A stretch of 64,000 nt of DNA from Laguncularia racemosa (taxonomy: Eukaryota; Streptophyta; Magnoliopsida; Myrtales; Combretaceae). Location: assembly GCA_037954665.1 (NCBI GenBank), contig JBBMOL010000446.1, positions 62,001 through 126,000 of the forward strand, in the 5' to 3' direction. The translations under genes were made by a program, and so were the position numbers. The notes under the pieces were generated by a model. That model made no database searches, was not told the DNA's origin, and was given only the letters and a program-made list of their open reading frames with translations. Of this stretch, positions 1-11,261 are shown piece by piece (the stretch's first letter is position 1; the number at the start of each line of letters is the position of its first letter).

Positions 1-300
1 GCCGTGGTTGCCGTTGCCGCTAGAAGCACGCGATCGCGCACGTCAATGTCCCCACTTCCACGTTCGACTCCTTCTTCTGACTTGATGGCGACGATCTAAA
101 GGGAAAGAAGAGAGATCTGAGACGTAAGGCAGGGAAGGGCGGGGGAGGGGGACGCTACGTGGGAGAAAATGAAGAAGAAGAAAAGAAAAGGAAGAAGAAG
201 TGAAGGAGAAAGACGAGAGGGAAGAAGAAGAAGAAAGAAAAGAAAAGGAAGGGAAGGATGGTGTGGGTAGGATGGATGACGTGACCGGCACTGTTGCTGT
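1..300. other. GC-richer edge segment with purine-rich tract
   Basis: This is the left edge of the window. It is richer in G and C than the next 500 bases and contains a long plus-strand purine tract (GAAGAAG/GGAAG runs, about 164-263). On the minus strand the tract reads as a Ser/Phe/Leu low-complexity open frame of 82 codons, which is composition and not a recognisable protein. It could be the 5' untranslated or promoter side of a gene lying outside the window, or the end of another repeat. Nothing decides between these. Confidence 0.35.
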
Positions 301-772
301 AGCTGTTGTGCATCACGTTTAGTCCAATTGGCTATCTTCTCTTCTGTTTTTTTTTTTGTTGGGTATATGTGTGTGTGTGTGTATATTTATATTATATTAT
401 ATTTTATATTGTAATGGCTCTATTTTAATATTTTGCTCATGCACAAAAATATCTTTAAGTTTTATATTTTTAGCATTTTATTATGAAAACTTACGTCTAA
501 GCTAATCTAATTATCCAAAATATAAATATGCACTCTAAATTTTCATTATAAATTCCTAGACCTATAATTTAAATTAATTTTATTATTTAACCTAATATCA
601 TTTGAAAATTATGTTTTGGATAATTTATTCTTCTTATTGTTTAAATTTTTAAAACCTATCATTATCACAAAATAAAATAATATTTATTATTCTATTTATT
701 TTTTTGTAATCGCTCATATAACTTTTCAAAATTTTTAGGACTTTACAATATATAACATATGAATTATATGTA

Positions 773-811
<39 letters not shown>

Positions 812-844
812 GATAAATATATTCTACTTATTTATTATATATAA
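301..844. other. AT-rich spacer with microsatellites
   Basis: No gene is visible. The stretch is strongly AT-rich, with a short GT run near 367-382 and a long AC run at 774-806. It ends at TATAA (840-844), the left copy of the likely target-site duplication of element A. Confidence 0.6.
774..806. repeat. (AC)n microsatellite
   Basis: An uninterrupted CA/AC dinucleotide run of about 33 bases, directly visible. Confidence 0.95.
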
Positions 845-938
845 TGTAATACTTCAGAACCTGTTATAATCTATTATGTGTACTTACTAAGTAGCAACAT
901 GCTAAGGTTCTAAATATTCATTTCCATTATACATTCAT
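845..938 (-). repeat. Truncated 3' LTR remnant of element A
   Basis: It begins TGTAATACTTCAGAACC and continues with a TACTAAGTAGCAACATGC stretch, closely matching the left end of the LTR at 19971 (TGTAACACTTCAGAACTTGG and CTACTAAGTAGCGACACGC). Similarity fades near 938, where RNase H coding begins, so the rest of the LTR and the integrase are deleted. Confidence 0.7.
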
Positions 939-1499
939 TAGTGATTTCACCCTGTTCTATTTTGCTCATGATCTTTTCAATTATAGGATCTCCAATTTGT
1001 GTTGTCTTAATTTGATCAAGGAGACTTAGTTGAATACAAAGAGTAGCTAACTTGGATCCTACTTTATGTGTCACCATCTCTAATTCTAACTTGTGCATGT
1101 CTTCTAATATTTGTCTTTGAGAGGTGATTAGAGTCGCAATATTAATTTGCTTCTTTTGACTTAGGGCATTTGCAACAACATTTGGTTTCTCAAGGTGGTA
1201 TTGAATCTCCATATTATAGTCATTTATCAATTATAGCCACCTTCTCTACCCCATATTCAGATCTTCTTGTGTGAATAAGTATTTCAAGCTCTTGTGGTCT
1301 ATGAAAAATTTGCACTTCTCACCATACAAGTAATGTCTCAACAATTTCAGCACTAAAATCATAGATCTAACTCTAAGTCATGTTTAGGGTAGTTTCTCTC
1401 ATATGGTTTTAGCTGGTGAGAGGCATAAGTGATGACTCTCATTCTTCATGAGCACGCATCCTAAACCTTGAGTAGATGTATCACTAAATATCTCAAACT
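939..1499 (-). pseudogene. Element A RNase H fragment
   Basis: Reading leftward from 1499, the frame gives EIFSDTSTQGLGCVLM, then an LRHYLYGEKCKFFIDHKSLKYLF-type segment, then a motif resembling the conserved VVADALSRK end of gypsy RNase H (here NVVANALSQKK). Several stops interrupt it, including one just before the LINDYN motif. Its upstream half, the reverse transcriptase, lies 11.3 kb away at 12820-13627, separated by element B. The 106-codon open frame at 910-1230 is the better-preserved part, and its last residues are LTR-derived. It is certainly nonfunctional. Confidence 0.8.
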
Positions 1500-1504
1500 C
1501 TCCC

Positions 1505-2192
1505 TGATGAGGATCATCTAGCACCTAAGAGGACATAACCTAAGAGGACATAACTGAAATCCCAAGATCCATTGCAAGAAATTGGAGAACCAATGACCCG
1601 AGCTAGAGCAAAGAAGATGAATGATGCCCTACAAAGATTAGTCATGGACCTACAAGCCAAAGAATCAAATTACATGAAAGGAGAACCGACACCTATCAAT
1701 GTGATTTACGTTTCCATGGAGGGATGCAAAGATTTGAAGTCCTAAAATAGAAAATGTTGTTTATTAAACCGAAAAGGAAAGAGGATTTGCGATTTTGTTT
1801 TGCTATGCTTTAACTAGTTACTTGTTTTGGTTCATGAGAGGATAAGGATGCAAGTAAGATTAGGAAACTTAGGTTTTTGTATCTTATTGTTGCATGTACT
1901 CCTTATAAAACATGAAAGGGGCTGGCATAAAAGAGAACATTGAATATTGAAATTACAATACACTTTCTTTTTGTGAAAAGAAACCCTCTTCTTGTTCTTT
2001 GCAAAAGAACTCTCCTTTGGAATTCTTCATTTGAATTACTAGAGGAAATCTCTTAATTGATAACTTAAGTTTTAGTCAATAGGTGTGATTGGGGTCTAGT
2101 TTCGTGCTACTTATTCGAGATGATCCTCGAGGAATTGATTCAAATAGTGTACATCGGGTTCTAGGTTTAATATACCTAGGGTTCACGCATCA
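1505..2192 (+). repeat. Element B 5' LTR
   Basis: 688 bp, TG...CA. The first part still encodes the C-terminal polyprotein tail seen in the 3' LTR (an MTRARAKKMND-like segment near 1590-1640), because in this family the pol frame runs into the LTR. It has a short internal duplication (CCTAAGAGGACATAA twice at 1531-1556) absent from the 3' copy. It lacks a roughly 27-bp segment present in the 3' LTR. Confidence 0.92.
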
Positions 2193-2193
2193 T

Positions 2194-2211
2194 TTGGTAT
2201 TAGAGCTTCGG
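2194..2211 (+). other. Element B primer binding site (tRNA-iMet type, degenerate)
   Basis: TTGGTATTAGAGCTTCGG lies 1-2 bases after the LTR end. The canonical plant tRNA-iMet PBS is TGGTATCAGAGC, and one C-to-T change is visible. Confidence 0.85.
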
Positions 2212-2941
2212 CTTCTTGAATCAAGTAATCTCTATCATTTGTTTATTTGCTTGTTGTTCAATTCCATACTCTTTGTTCATGCCCTAAATTTGTATAATTT
2301 TTTTTTTTGTTTCGGTCATAAGAACAATTAGGGACCGACAACAAACAAGTCTAGCTTAGTCATTGCAAATCAATTGTGATTCAATTCTTATTCCTTCTTT
2401 GAAGAACGCGTATAAAAAAAAAATCACAATTCGATTTTGGAAGAAATCCAATTGTGGAAATCACAAAAGAAAATTTTGTTTTGGTAAGTTACAATTCAAT
2501 TGCCATAATATACTTTCCAATTCCAACCGCAACACATATCTTTGTTTTTCTAAATTGTGCATCCGAATTACATTCCATGACCCTTGTTATATTCGGTGTA
2601 AATTTGTGTGTCCTTTAAATTGCGTGATAGGGGATTGTTTTGATTTGTTTCCGAAAATTAGTAGTAAGAGCTTGTCATATCCATTGGAACTTACACTTAT
2701 TCTCAATTGTATCGTAACTTGAAACTGAAAGTGATCATTAGGTGTTAACTTAGTAATTGTGTTGAGGAGTTTTCCAATCCGAGTTCCTAGCAAAGGATTG
2801 TAAGAGTGGGTTATGAGGACATTATTGTGAGAGATATACACGAGTGGATTGTGAGAGTATTACTACTTGAGAGCAATATACGAGTGAATTGTGAGGAGCG
2901 TATTTTATGTGTGATATTAATTATTGTTTAACTGTAGAAAT

Positions 2942-5160
2942 ATGTCGAGACAAAACACAGTTGGAGGTGAGAATAGGTTGATGTTTGAGGAGTTGATGGG
3001 AGAGATGAAAAGAATCTTGACTGGTGAGCTTAAACAAATCCATGAAAGAATGGATAAGATAGAGAGGAGTAGAGAATTGTTTAGCAGTACTATTGTTAGG
3101 TAAGGCGTAGGTAGATTGATTAGAGGAGGAGTTAGGATAGAAGAAGGTGGGGATTCTGACTTTGGTGAATAGCATAACGTGAGGGAGAGAGGGAATACCT
3201 AGAGGCGGGACAGTAGTTTAGGAAGTATTAAGATGAAAATACCCTCGTTTTAGGGGAAAAATGATCCAGAGTTACACTTGGAGTGGGAGAAGAAGAAGGA
3301 TCATGTATTTGAATGCCACAACTATAATGAGGAGAAGAAAATCAAATTGGCTACAGTTGAATTCTCAGACTATGCTAGTGTGTGGTGGGACCAGCTAGTA
3401 CGTAATAGGCATAGATATGAGAGCGACCTGTTAGTACCTGGGATGAGATGAAGACTATTATGCAGAAGCGGTTTATCCTTAGTAATTACCATAAGTATTT
3501 GCTTAGGAAGTTTTAGGGATTGATACAAAGTCTAAGAGTGTAGAGGACCACTATAAGGAAATGGAGATAACCATGATTAGAGCTAGTGATAGGAATCAAA
3601 ATCCTACAAGACCTATCATTAGGGCAAGAGCCAAAGGATTTCAAATCTTAGCGATGAGGGTCCTCTTTGAACAAACTGATCCCGGAATTATTTATATACT
3701 AACCTCTTTTCTATTACTTATGTATTGTGTATTCCAGCAGGCACGCTTATGGGGCTTTACAGGGCGATGGATAAACTTACTAAGACTCAGCTTGTGGGTT
3801 ATCCATGGATAACCTAAATCGAAGATGAGTTGGATCGACGAATTAATTTGAAGAATTGGCATGTTGAAGACTATTTTTATTTTTTTGTTATTTTCTTGGA
3901 ACCATTTATTTTGTAAGTTTTTGGGACATTTTATTTGATTGTAATTTGTGTTTTAGGACCAGCCACCCTATAGTGGTATAATTGTAATTTTCCAGTCATT
4001 TTAACTCTAAAGGGAGCAAGTATAAATACTTGCTTAAGTAGGGTTTTAGAGGTGGAGAATATACTTATCTTTGCTGCAAATTTCTTGAGAAATTAGGGTT
4101 CATCTTAAGTTTTCATAAGGACTCTTATCAATTTCATCCTTAGAATTGTGGCGAGTTGCAACCTAGGAAATTGTGAGTAATATCAATTCCTAAGTTGATT
4201 TTCCTTTTCATAACTAGTGTGTAATATCTAGTGTTGATTAGGGTTGGTTCTTGGTTCTTATTTCACGTCAATTGTAGGATCCTTTTATCATTATATTGTG
4301 TTCAATTTAGTGAAATTGGTTCCTAGATTGTCTTGTTGAATGTAAATTTTCCAACTGCGTGTGGAATTGGTAGTTGCATGGAGTTCATTCACATAAAGAA
4401 TTCACACCATTTAGTAGTCTTAATAATTTGAATTTCATTTTGATCTTGTGTTGTGTGCTTAATTCCATTGAGCACATCATCATTTGGTGTTGAGATTAAT
4501 TGATTAACAAATTGGATTATAAAGGCATTTTAGGGTTTACGTCGAAGTAAGGGTTGTGACCAGATTTGTTTTAAAGTTGTTTCAATTGTTTGATTGCATA
4601 TCATTTAATTCAATTTAAGGCATATCGGCTAGAGTGGAGGAGGATGATGAGGCGATAATGACTAGATTCATTAATGGGCTAAATTGGGAAATTGCCGATG
4701 TGGTAAATTTACACCATTACTTAGACATGAAAGAATTGTTGCATAAAGTAATCAAAGTGGAGCGCCAAATGAAATATAGGAGTAATTAAATCTTTGGGGT
4801 GACTTCCAACTCTTCATAGAAGTTTAATTGAAAGAAGAACTCCACAGATTCAAAGCCTAAAGAGGACATGAAGGATAAGAGTCCAGTTGCTGCATTAAAG
4901 GGAAAAACTGACACTAAACCCTCTTCCAGAACTAGAGATATCAAATGTTTTAGATGTTAGGGATTTAGACACATTATATCTCAATGTCCAAATCAAAGAG
5001 CTATGATCATTCATGACAATGGGCATGTAGAGAGCGTCAGCTTTGAGGAGGATGAGGAGTTACCATCACAGGAGTATGAGGACATTGACTTGGAGGGACC
5101 CGTGAGTGGGGAGTTATATGTCACAAGGAGAGTACTCAGTGTACAATCCTAGGAGGATGG
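2942..5160 (+). pseudogene. Element B gag, interrupted and stop-ridden
   Basis: The likely start is ATG at 2942 (MSRQNTVGGE). A capsid-type segment at about 3255-3420 includes a YASVWWDQLV motif typical of gypsy retrotransposon gag, and MKTIMQKRF follows after a frameshift. Gag resumes at 4628 after the inserted LTR (EEDDEAIMTRFINGLN). A CCHC zinc knuckle (CFRC, a stop, GFRH, ISQC) lies near 4945-4990, followed by an acidic linker. Gag normally packages element RNA into virus-like particles. Multiple stops and frameshifts make this nonfunctional. Confidence 0.8.
3587..4627 (+). mobile_element. One LTR plus PBS leader inserted in element B gag
   Basis: A 1041-bp insertion splits an otherwise continuous gag codon series and is bordered by GCTAG at 3582-3586 and 4628-4632. 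The first 896 bp (3587-4482) look like an LTR. It starts TGATAGG, carries a polyprotein-tail-like segment (IIRARAKGFQ), a TATA-like TATAAATA at about 4021, and ends CACATCATCA. A degenerate PBS (TTTGGTGTTGAGATT, 4483-4497) and about 130 bp of leader follow, then the insert stops at CATATCG with no second LTR. It may be a truncated cDNA insertion or a TRIM/LARD-like derivative that lost its 3' LTR. Confidence 0.65.
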
Positions 5161-5199
5161 TGAGGGGATCTAACGCGAGCATATATTTTATACACGGTG

Positions 5200-6437
5200 T
5201 CATGTGTAGAATAAGGTATGTAGTTTGATAATCGATAGTGGTAGCTGCACTAATGTTGCTAGCACTCTACTGGTAGATAAGATGTAGTTGAAAGCTATGA
5301 AACATCTAAGACCATATCGATTACAATGGTTGAATGAATGTAGGGAAGTAAAGGTGACCGGGTAGGTTCTTATAGCCTTTTCCATAGGGAGTTATAAAGA
5401 TGAAGTTATGTGTGATGTGGTACCTATGCAGGCTAGTCACCTATTGTTAGGATAACCCTCACAATTTGATAGGAAAATTACATATGTTGGGTATAAGAAC
5501 CAATTTTTTTTGGTGCTAAATGAAAGGAAAGTGGTTCTCATGCCATAAAAACCATGGGAAGCTTGTGAGGATCAAGTGAGGATTGCAAAAGAATTTCGAG
5601 AGAAACACTTGAGTGTACGAGAGAAGAGTGAAGAGAAAAAGAAGAAGAGTGAAAAACAAACACTAGTGAGTAAAGTGGGAAAAGACACTCAAACACAGAG
5701 AGCAGAGAGCATGGCGAGGAAGAGTGAGGTCAATAGTGCAATGCTAGCCAAGCAACAATTACTTATACTTATGTATAAAGATTTATATTTTACTAATGCT
5801 GACTTTAATCCTGTTTTGCTTAGTGTGGTTGTGTCTTTATTATAGGAATATAAGGACTTGTTCCTTGAAGAGGTGCCCGTAAGGCTTACCTTCACTGTGA
5901 AGGATAGAGCACCAAATTGATTTTATGCCAGGTGCATCCATTCTTAATTGGCCAGCCTATAGAACTAATCCCGAGGAGGCTAAGGAAATTTAGAGACAAG
6001 TTGATGGATTGATGGAGAAAGGGTTTGTGCGAGAAAGTCTCAGCCTGTTCTCAGTTTCGGTCATCTTAGTCTTTAAGAAGGACAAAACATAGCGCATGTG
6101 CGTTGGCTGTAGGGCAATAAACAAAATCATAGTTAATTACATATATCCTATCCCTAGATTAGATGACATATTTGATGAATTGCATGGCGCACATTTATTT
6201 TCTAAAATTGACCTAAAGAATGGCTACAATCAAATTCGTATGAAAGAAGGAGATGAGTGGAAAACTGCATTTAAAACCAAACATGGGTTATATGAATAGA
6301 TGGTAATGTTTTTTAGGTTAACAAATGCACCTAGTACTTTCATGAGATTGATGAATCATGTTCTATGGCATTTCATTGGAAAATTTGTAGTCGTCTTTTT
6401 TGATGATATTTTGATTTATAGTAGAACATTAGATGAT
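5200..6437 (+). pseudogene. Element B protease, linker and N-terminal reverse transcriptase
   Basis: A retropepsin-like active-site motif (IIDSGSCTNVAS) lies near 5231-5266, followed by a degenerate protease body and a lysine-rich linker (about 5576-5845). RT coding is recognisable from about 5985, with fragments resembling LMEKGFVRESLS, RAINKIIVNYIYPIPRLDD and FSKIDLKNGYNQIR. The catalytic motif VVFFDDILIYS lies near 6391-6423 and would keep the two aspartates. Stops occur before and after the best segment (6096-6299). RT is cut by a solo LTR at 6438. It would synthesise cDNA from element RNA if intact. Confidence 0.82.
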
Positions 6438-8062
6438 TGATGGGTGTTGAATCCAACAAAAATAAAAACCTACTCTTAGACAATTATATGATTTGCATAT
6501 AGTGGTGTGTAGGGTCGAATCCACAGGGATTGGTTAAATATATTTCTATTCAAAGAGAATAAAGAGGAAAAGAAAAATGGGGGGTCTTGTTTGTGAATCA
6601 AAATAATGTTGAAGCAAGATAATAAAATCGAATATTGATAAAAACCTAGCCAAAGGAATCAAGATAGTTTAATTCTAGGAATTGATCATCGATGCAAATG
6701 TCTTCTATCCTTATTTCTAGATAAACTGGTTATGGTTATTAACAAGCTCTAATAACCTATCTCTCCTTACTTCTTCAATAATCAAAACAAGCTCTTTGAT
6801 TACTTCTCTTATCGATTAGACAACCCTAAACAAGCTCTTAGGATTTAATCTATCAATAGCATTAAAAACAAGAGAGACCATTAATTCATGCCAGTAGATT
6901 ATAAGATAACCTATTTAAACAAGATCATACATCTCCATAACATGAATTTGATCATCTATTTTATAATCAAACATGTTATTGTGTCACCGAGACTAGAACT
7001 ATCAAACAATTACGGATTTGACGTGCTAGTTGACAATATATTAACTTGCTAATTGAGTAGAAGAGCTCTAATTCATACCAATCAACAAAGATAATAATGA
7101 CAAGATGTTCAGAAGATATATGAATATCTAAAAACAAAGAATAGATTAAATACAAATCAATTAGATCTCACAATTCGTGGAGAATCAAACTTCTATGACC
7201 CTTTGGCTAGAAAATCTACTTAGCTACACATGTTCATCATCAAAACGACAATTAAAAGTAAAAACATAACAAGCCTCTGTTCCCAGTTTTTGCTCTGCCT
7301 CCCTCCTTCCTTCTTGTCTCCAAGATGATCCCAGATGATCATAACCCTCTAGGGTTAGTTCTATTTATATTGTTAAAGGAATGGCAGGTGATCTTTTGTT
7401 AGCAAGATACGAAAATATCTTTCCTTTTTCAAGTAAATCTCGAGAAGAAAATAATCGTCCGCCTGGCACACCCTACAACACGGCCGTGGGTCAAGCCTTG
7501 CCTTCCTCTGTGTATAATTCACATAGTGTACCACGGCTTCAACCACGGCAAGATCCCAAGCCGTGTCATCCTCTGGTCGAAGTTTCACAATTTCTCTTCC
7601 TTATTTAGTATATAGCATGGCTTCATCAAGCTTCCACCACGGTTTCCACCACAGTTGCCACCACGGCTTCCACCACGGCCGTGTCACAAGCCGTGTCTCT
7701 CTCCTTCTCATGCAGTGTGTAGCACGGTTTGCACCATGGTCGTATCTCAAACCGTGCCTCCTTCTAGACAGATACACGGTCATGTACTTCAACTGTGTAG
7801 TTTCTTGTGGCTTCAAAACTAAGTATACGGCCGTGTACTTCAACTACACGCCCATGTACTTTCCTCCGGCGGTGTAAATCCTTGTCTTTGATCCAAGTTG
7901 TAGATGACTTTTCTAATTTACTTGAATTAGCACCCTTGACTTCATTTAACTTGATTTATCACCATAATAGAATTAAGTACCATTTCCTTATGATTTCTAT
8001 AAAATCTATAATAAATTAACACACTTCATACTATAAAGATTGAGTATAAAATGGCTCTATCA
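6438..8062 (-). mobile_element. Solo LTR in element B RT, with CACGG array
   Basis: A 1625-bp insertion with TGATGGGTGTTG and GGCTCTATCA ends, flanked by ATGAT at 6433-6437 and 8063-8067. The RT protein resumes after it, proving the insertion. The left end, read on the minus strand, has a CCTGTGGATTCGACCCTACA-type segment. I recognise this from U5 ends of plant gypsy LTRs, so I infer minus orientation with U3 at the right. A minus-strand TATA-like ATATAAATAG sits at 7361-7370, about 110 bp below a CACGG-rich array. No PBS, PPT or coding sequence is visible, so it is a solo LTR. Confidence 0.78.
7479..7860. repeat. CACGG/CCGTG half-site array in the 6438-8062 LTR
   Basis: CACGGCCGTG occurs at 7479 and 7674, with many decayed forms between and after (CACGGTCATG, ACGGCCGTG, CACGCCCATG). 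Around 7637-7695, CACGG-like half-sites follow each other at exact 12-bp steps. The array lies upstream of the minus-strand TATA-like box. The same motif occurs in other, unrelated elements of this window. Confidence 0.85.
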
Positions 8063-8378
8063 ATGATCATGTATAACATCTGCAGAGTGTGTTTATCATT
8101 TAAGGGAAAACCAATTATATGATAATTTCAAGAAGTGCACGTTTTGTACGGAAAATGTGGTTTTTCTTGGTTTTGTTGTAGGTGCAGATGGAATAGCTGT
8201 GGATGAGGAGAAGGTGAAGGCAATTCGGGAGTGGCCAACACCAAAGAATGCTAATGAAGTTAGGAGCTTCCATGGACTAGCTAGTTTTTATAGACGGTTT
8301 GTGAGGGACTTCAGCTCCATTACCGCTCCATTGAATGATCTTGTCAAGAAGAATGCCGAATTCAAATGGATGGAAATA
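8063..8378 (+). pseudogene. Element B reverse transcriptase, C-terminal part
   Basis: After the solo LTR the RT frame continues. One frameshift is needed before VVFLGFVVGADGIAVDEEKVKAI (start near 8157), followed by SFHGLASFYRRFVRDFSS and a KKNAEFKW segment, the usual thumb/connection sequence of gypsy RT. It is cut at 8379-8383 by the CATGA duplication of the next solo LTR. Confidence 0.85.
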
Positions 8379-8383
8379 CATGA

Positions 8384-10406
8384 TGTCGAGTCTAATTTTT
8401 AAATTTCCCATTCCTAATCCGATATAGACTAGACCCTATACTCATCTATTATAGATCCTCGACTTGAGTTAGGAATTTCGTTTAATTTTGGAGTCGCTAC
8501 CCAACTGTTGTTGGGAAAGATTGAATTAAGACTAATGGAGCGGATTAGTCTTAATTTAGACCACTAGTCGTCGTGATTTCCTCTTCTCGTTTTTGTGAAA
8601 AGAGGAAAAGGGAAAACCAAAGTTTCTAAGTTCGGAGACTAACCTATTAAAACTCTAAGGTTACCACCTAATATCCTAAAATTTATTCCATTTAGAAATG
8701 TCTTTTATTTTTGTTGCCTTTTATTGTGTTTTTTGAGTGAATTATTTTAAGAAAATGATTTTTTTATTCTTTTTAAGGTTGCCCCAAATGGGTGCCTACG
8801 TACCTGCTATTCAGGATCAAACAAGCCGTAGTTCGCTTTTCTTGAAAACTTTGAGTGTGTTTGTAAATTTTAATTGTGAAATCTCTTTTGATTTATGCTT
8901 TTACCATTTTGGGATTTTTCTAAAAATCTAAGCCTAAGCTTTAATTTGATTTTTTGAAAATAATTTTAAGGAAAACATCAATTTTGGATTTATTTTGAGA
9001 AAATGATTTTTCTAAGTGATAAAACTATTTTTTTTCTATTTTTTGACTTATTTCTACTATTATAAAATATTATTATTATTTATTAATTTTTATATAATTT
9101 TTTTATAATTTTTATTTTATTAAAAATTTTCTCCTAGATTTTTATCTACCCTATTTTAAAATCTAAATTTTATTATCATTTTTCTAATATTTTTATAATT
9201 TTCTACATTTTTATTATTTATTATTTTGATTATATTTTTTCTTTTTATATTATTAAATCCTAAAAAATCTAATTTCTAACATTTTTCTATTTATTGAAAT
9301 ATAAATAACAAATATCAAATAAGTAAATAAATAACAAATAAGTAAATAAATTAATTTGGAATGAATAAAATAAACCAAATAAATAAATAAACAAAAATAT
9401 TAAAAAAAATCAGAAAATCCGACTTACCTGGATTCGGGTCGGTGCGCGGGTTGGGTCGGGTCGATCGGATGCGGCGGCGGGGAGTGCTCGTTGATGGCGT
9501 TCCGGCGGCCTTCTTCAGCGGTTGAGGCGTCGAATCCTAGGTTATCGAGGGTGAGGGATCCAATGGTGGCGGTAGTTTGCTTCAGAAACGCCTCCTGGTG
9601 GTTGCCCAACTCTTACTCGGCGGTCGCGGCTTCAAAAAACTCCGGCGGACTTCGATTCTCTCTTTTCTCTCACTTTCTCTCGCTTTTTATCTTTCTTCTC
9701 GCTTCCTCCTCTATTTATAGCCGCTCACAAACTCCTTCGGATAAGCTCAAATCCGCCGATTTGGATAAACCCATTTTTTTCCGTTTCGGATTCGGCCTTA
9801 TCTCGGCGATTTGATGTTAATCCCTTGTTTTTTTTTGTGATTTATCTGATGGATTTGGCTTTATCTCGACAGTAATCCAAAAGATTTGAGGAAAAATGAA
9901 AGATTCCGCCTTCGTCGGACCTGCTCCAGCTTTCTCTCTCGTCTGTTCGAGCGAAGGAGACGATCACGCGTGACATGCGTGACTTTCCCTGGCCAATCAT
10001 GCGCTGCCACGTGGCAGCTTGAGGCAAAAGCGGAAAAAAATTGCATGGAGTGCTCGGGGGGATTCGAACTGGGGACCTCAGGCTTCACGCACGTTTCCAG
10101 GCGCATACACGAGCCAGCTGAGTTAGCCCATTTTCCCGATTTTATTTATTTCGCAAATTGCATATATGCAATGTGATTTTTTTATTTTTTTGTATTTTTT
10201 TGAAATTTCAAAAATTTGTAAAAATTATTTAATCCTTATTATTGACATTTCTAAAATTAGTTCTCAAAATTGATGTGTTTTCCTATTTATTTTTATTTTT
10301 TGAATATTTTTACTATTTTTGCCAAATTAGGAAAAATTGGAAAAAAATTGGAAATTGATTATTATTAATCATTATTGATTCTTAGGGTAAAAATGGGGTG
10401 TTTACA
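8384..10406 (-). mobile_element. Ogre/Tat-type solo LTR in element B
   Basis: 2023 bp, beginning TGTCGAGTCTAA and ending GGGGTGTTTACA, with the 5-bp duplication CATGA at 8379-8383 and 10407-10411. It is a reverse-complement homologue of the 3' LTR of element D (43293-45350): the same ends, the same AT-rich middle, a TATA-like CTATTTATAG (about 9711-9720, minus TATAAATAG) and the same tRNA-like module. RNase H coding of element B resumes in frame right after it. Open frames inside (for example 9491-9814 and 9886-10176) are non-coding LTR sequence. Confidence 0.93.
10055..10130 (-). other. tRNA-like A-box/B-box module inside the Ogre-type LTR
   Basis: On the minus strand, GGGCTAACTCAGCTGGC (A-box-like) is followed about 50 bp later by GTCCCCAGTTCGAATCC (B-box-like, near-consensus GTTCGANNC). 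The homologous LTR at 43561-43631 keeps the same layout with GGGCTAGCCCAGCTGG and GCGTTCGAAAC. The acceptor stem and cloverleaf are not preserved, so it is not a functional tRNA. An old tRNA or SINE head captured by the LTR is the likely origin. Confidence 0.65.
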
Positions 10407-10411
10407 CATGA

Positions 10412-11261
10412 GCAGGCATTTTAGACTCTGAAAGGTAAGTTAACTAACGTACATTTGTTAATATTACCTAATTTTGAGAAAGTTTTTGAGATCGAGTGTG
10501 ATGCTTTCGGGAAAGGTATTGGTGGTGTGATAATGTAGGATTTCAAACCAATAGCCTACTTCAGTGAGAAACTCAATGGTGCTGCTCTAAATTATCTTAT
10601 GTATGACAAGGAGTTGTATGCCTTTGTGAGGATGTTGCAAACGTGGCAGCATTATCTATGGCCTAAGGAGTTCATCATCCATTCCGATCATGAGAGTTTG
10701 AAGTACCTGAAGACGTAAGGAAAGTTGAATAAGAGGCATGCCAAATGGTTGGAGTTCATCGAGACCTTTCCATACATCATCAAATACAAGCAGGGTAAGG
10801 AAAATGTAGTAGCTGATGCACTATCTAGAAGGTATTCTCTATTAACTTCTTTACATACTAAGCTGCTTAGTTTTGAATGCATGAAAGACTTGTATGAACA
10901 TGATGCTGACTTTAGTCAGATTTGGGTTGTTTGTTCTAAAAGTGGGTATGCGGACTTTTATAAGCATGGGGGATATTTATTTAGGAAGGATAGATTATGT
11001 GTGCTTAAAAGTTCCATACATGAGTTGTTAGTGAGGGAGACACATGGGGGAGGTCTCATGGGACACTTCGGTGTTAAGAAAACTTTAGACATTTTGCATG
11101 AACATTTTTATTGGCTTAAGAAGAGACATGATGTGCAAACTATGTGTGATAAATGCATTGCATATAGAAAGGCTAAATCCAAAGTAATACCTTATGGGGA
11201 GTATCTCCCATTACCTATGCCTAGTCGCCTTGGACTGACATATCCATGGATTTCATATTAG
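10412..11261 (+). pseudogene. Element B RNase H and integrase zinc-finger region
   Basis: It starts with EQAF, a stop, TLKGKLTN, then a CDAFGKGIGGVI RNase H core, FIIHSDHESLKYL, and NVVADALSRRYSLL (about 10801-10840), the conserved RNase H end. An HHCC zinc-binding integrase N-terminus follows (HGGGLMGHFG about 11043-11072, CDKC about 11146-11157). The open frame 10725-11261 is the best-preserved part of element B. Stops at 10433 and 10715-10720 break the upstream part. Confidence 0.85.

Noticed and set aside
2363..2722. 119-codon frame in element B
   Set aside because: Lies in the leader between PBS and gag, Asn/Cys/Ile-rich with no domain. The minus frame at 2587-2841 overlaps it equally well.
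10055..10130. A genuine tRNA gene
   Set aside because: A and B boxes are recognisable but no acceptor stem or cloverleaf forms, and the homologous copy differs. Kept only as a tRNA-like module.
9491..10176. Frames of 60-107 codons on both strands
   Set aside because: Inside the solo LTR 8384-10406. The homologous LTR does not keep them.
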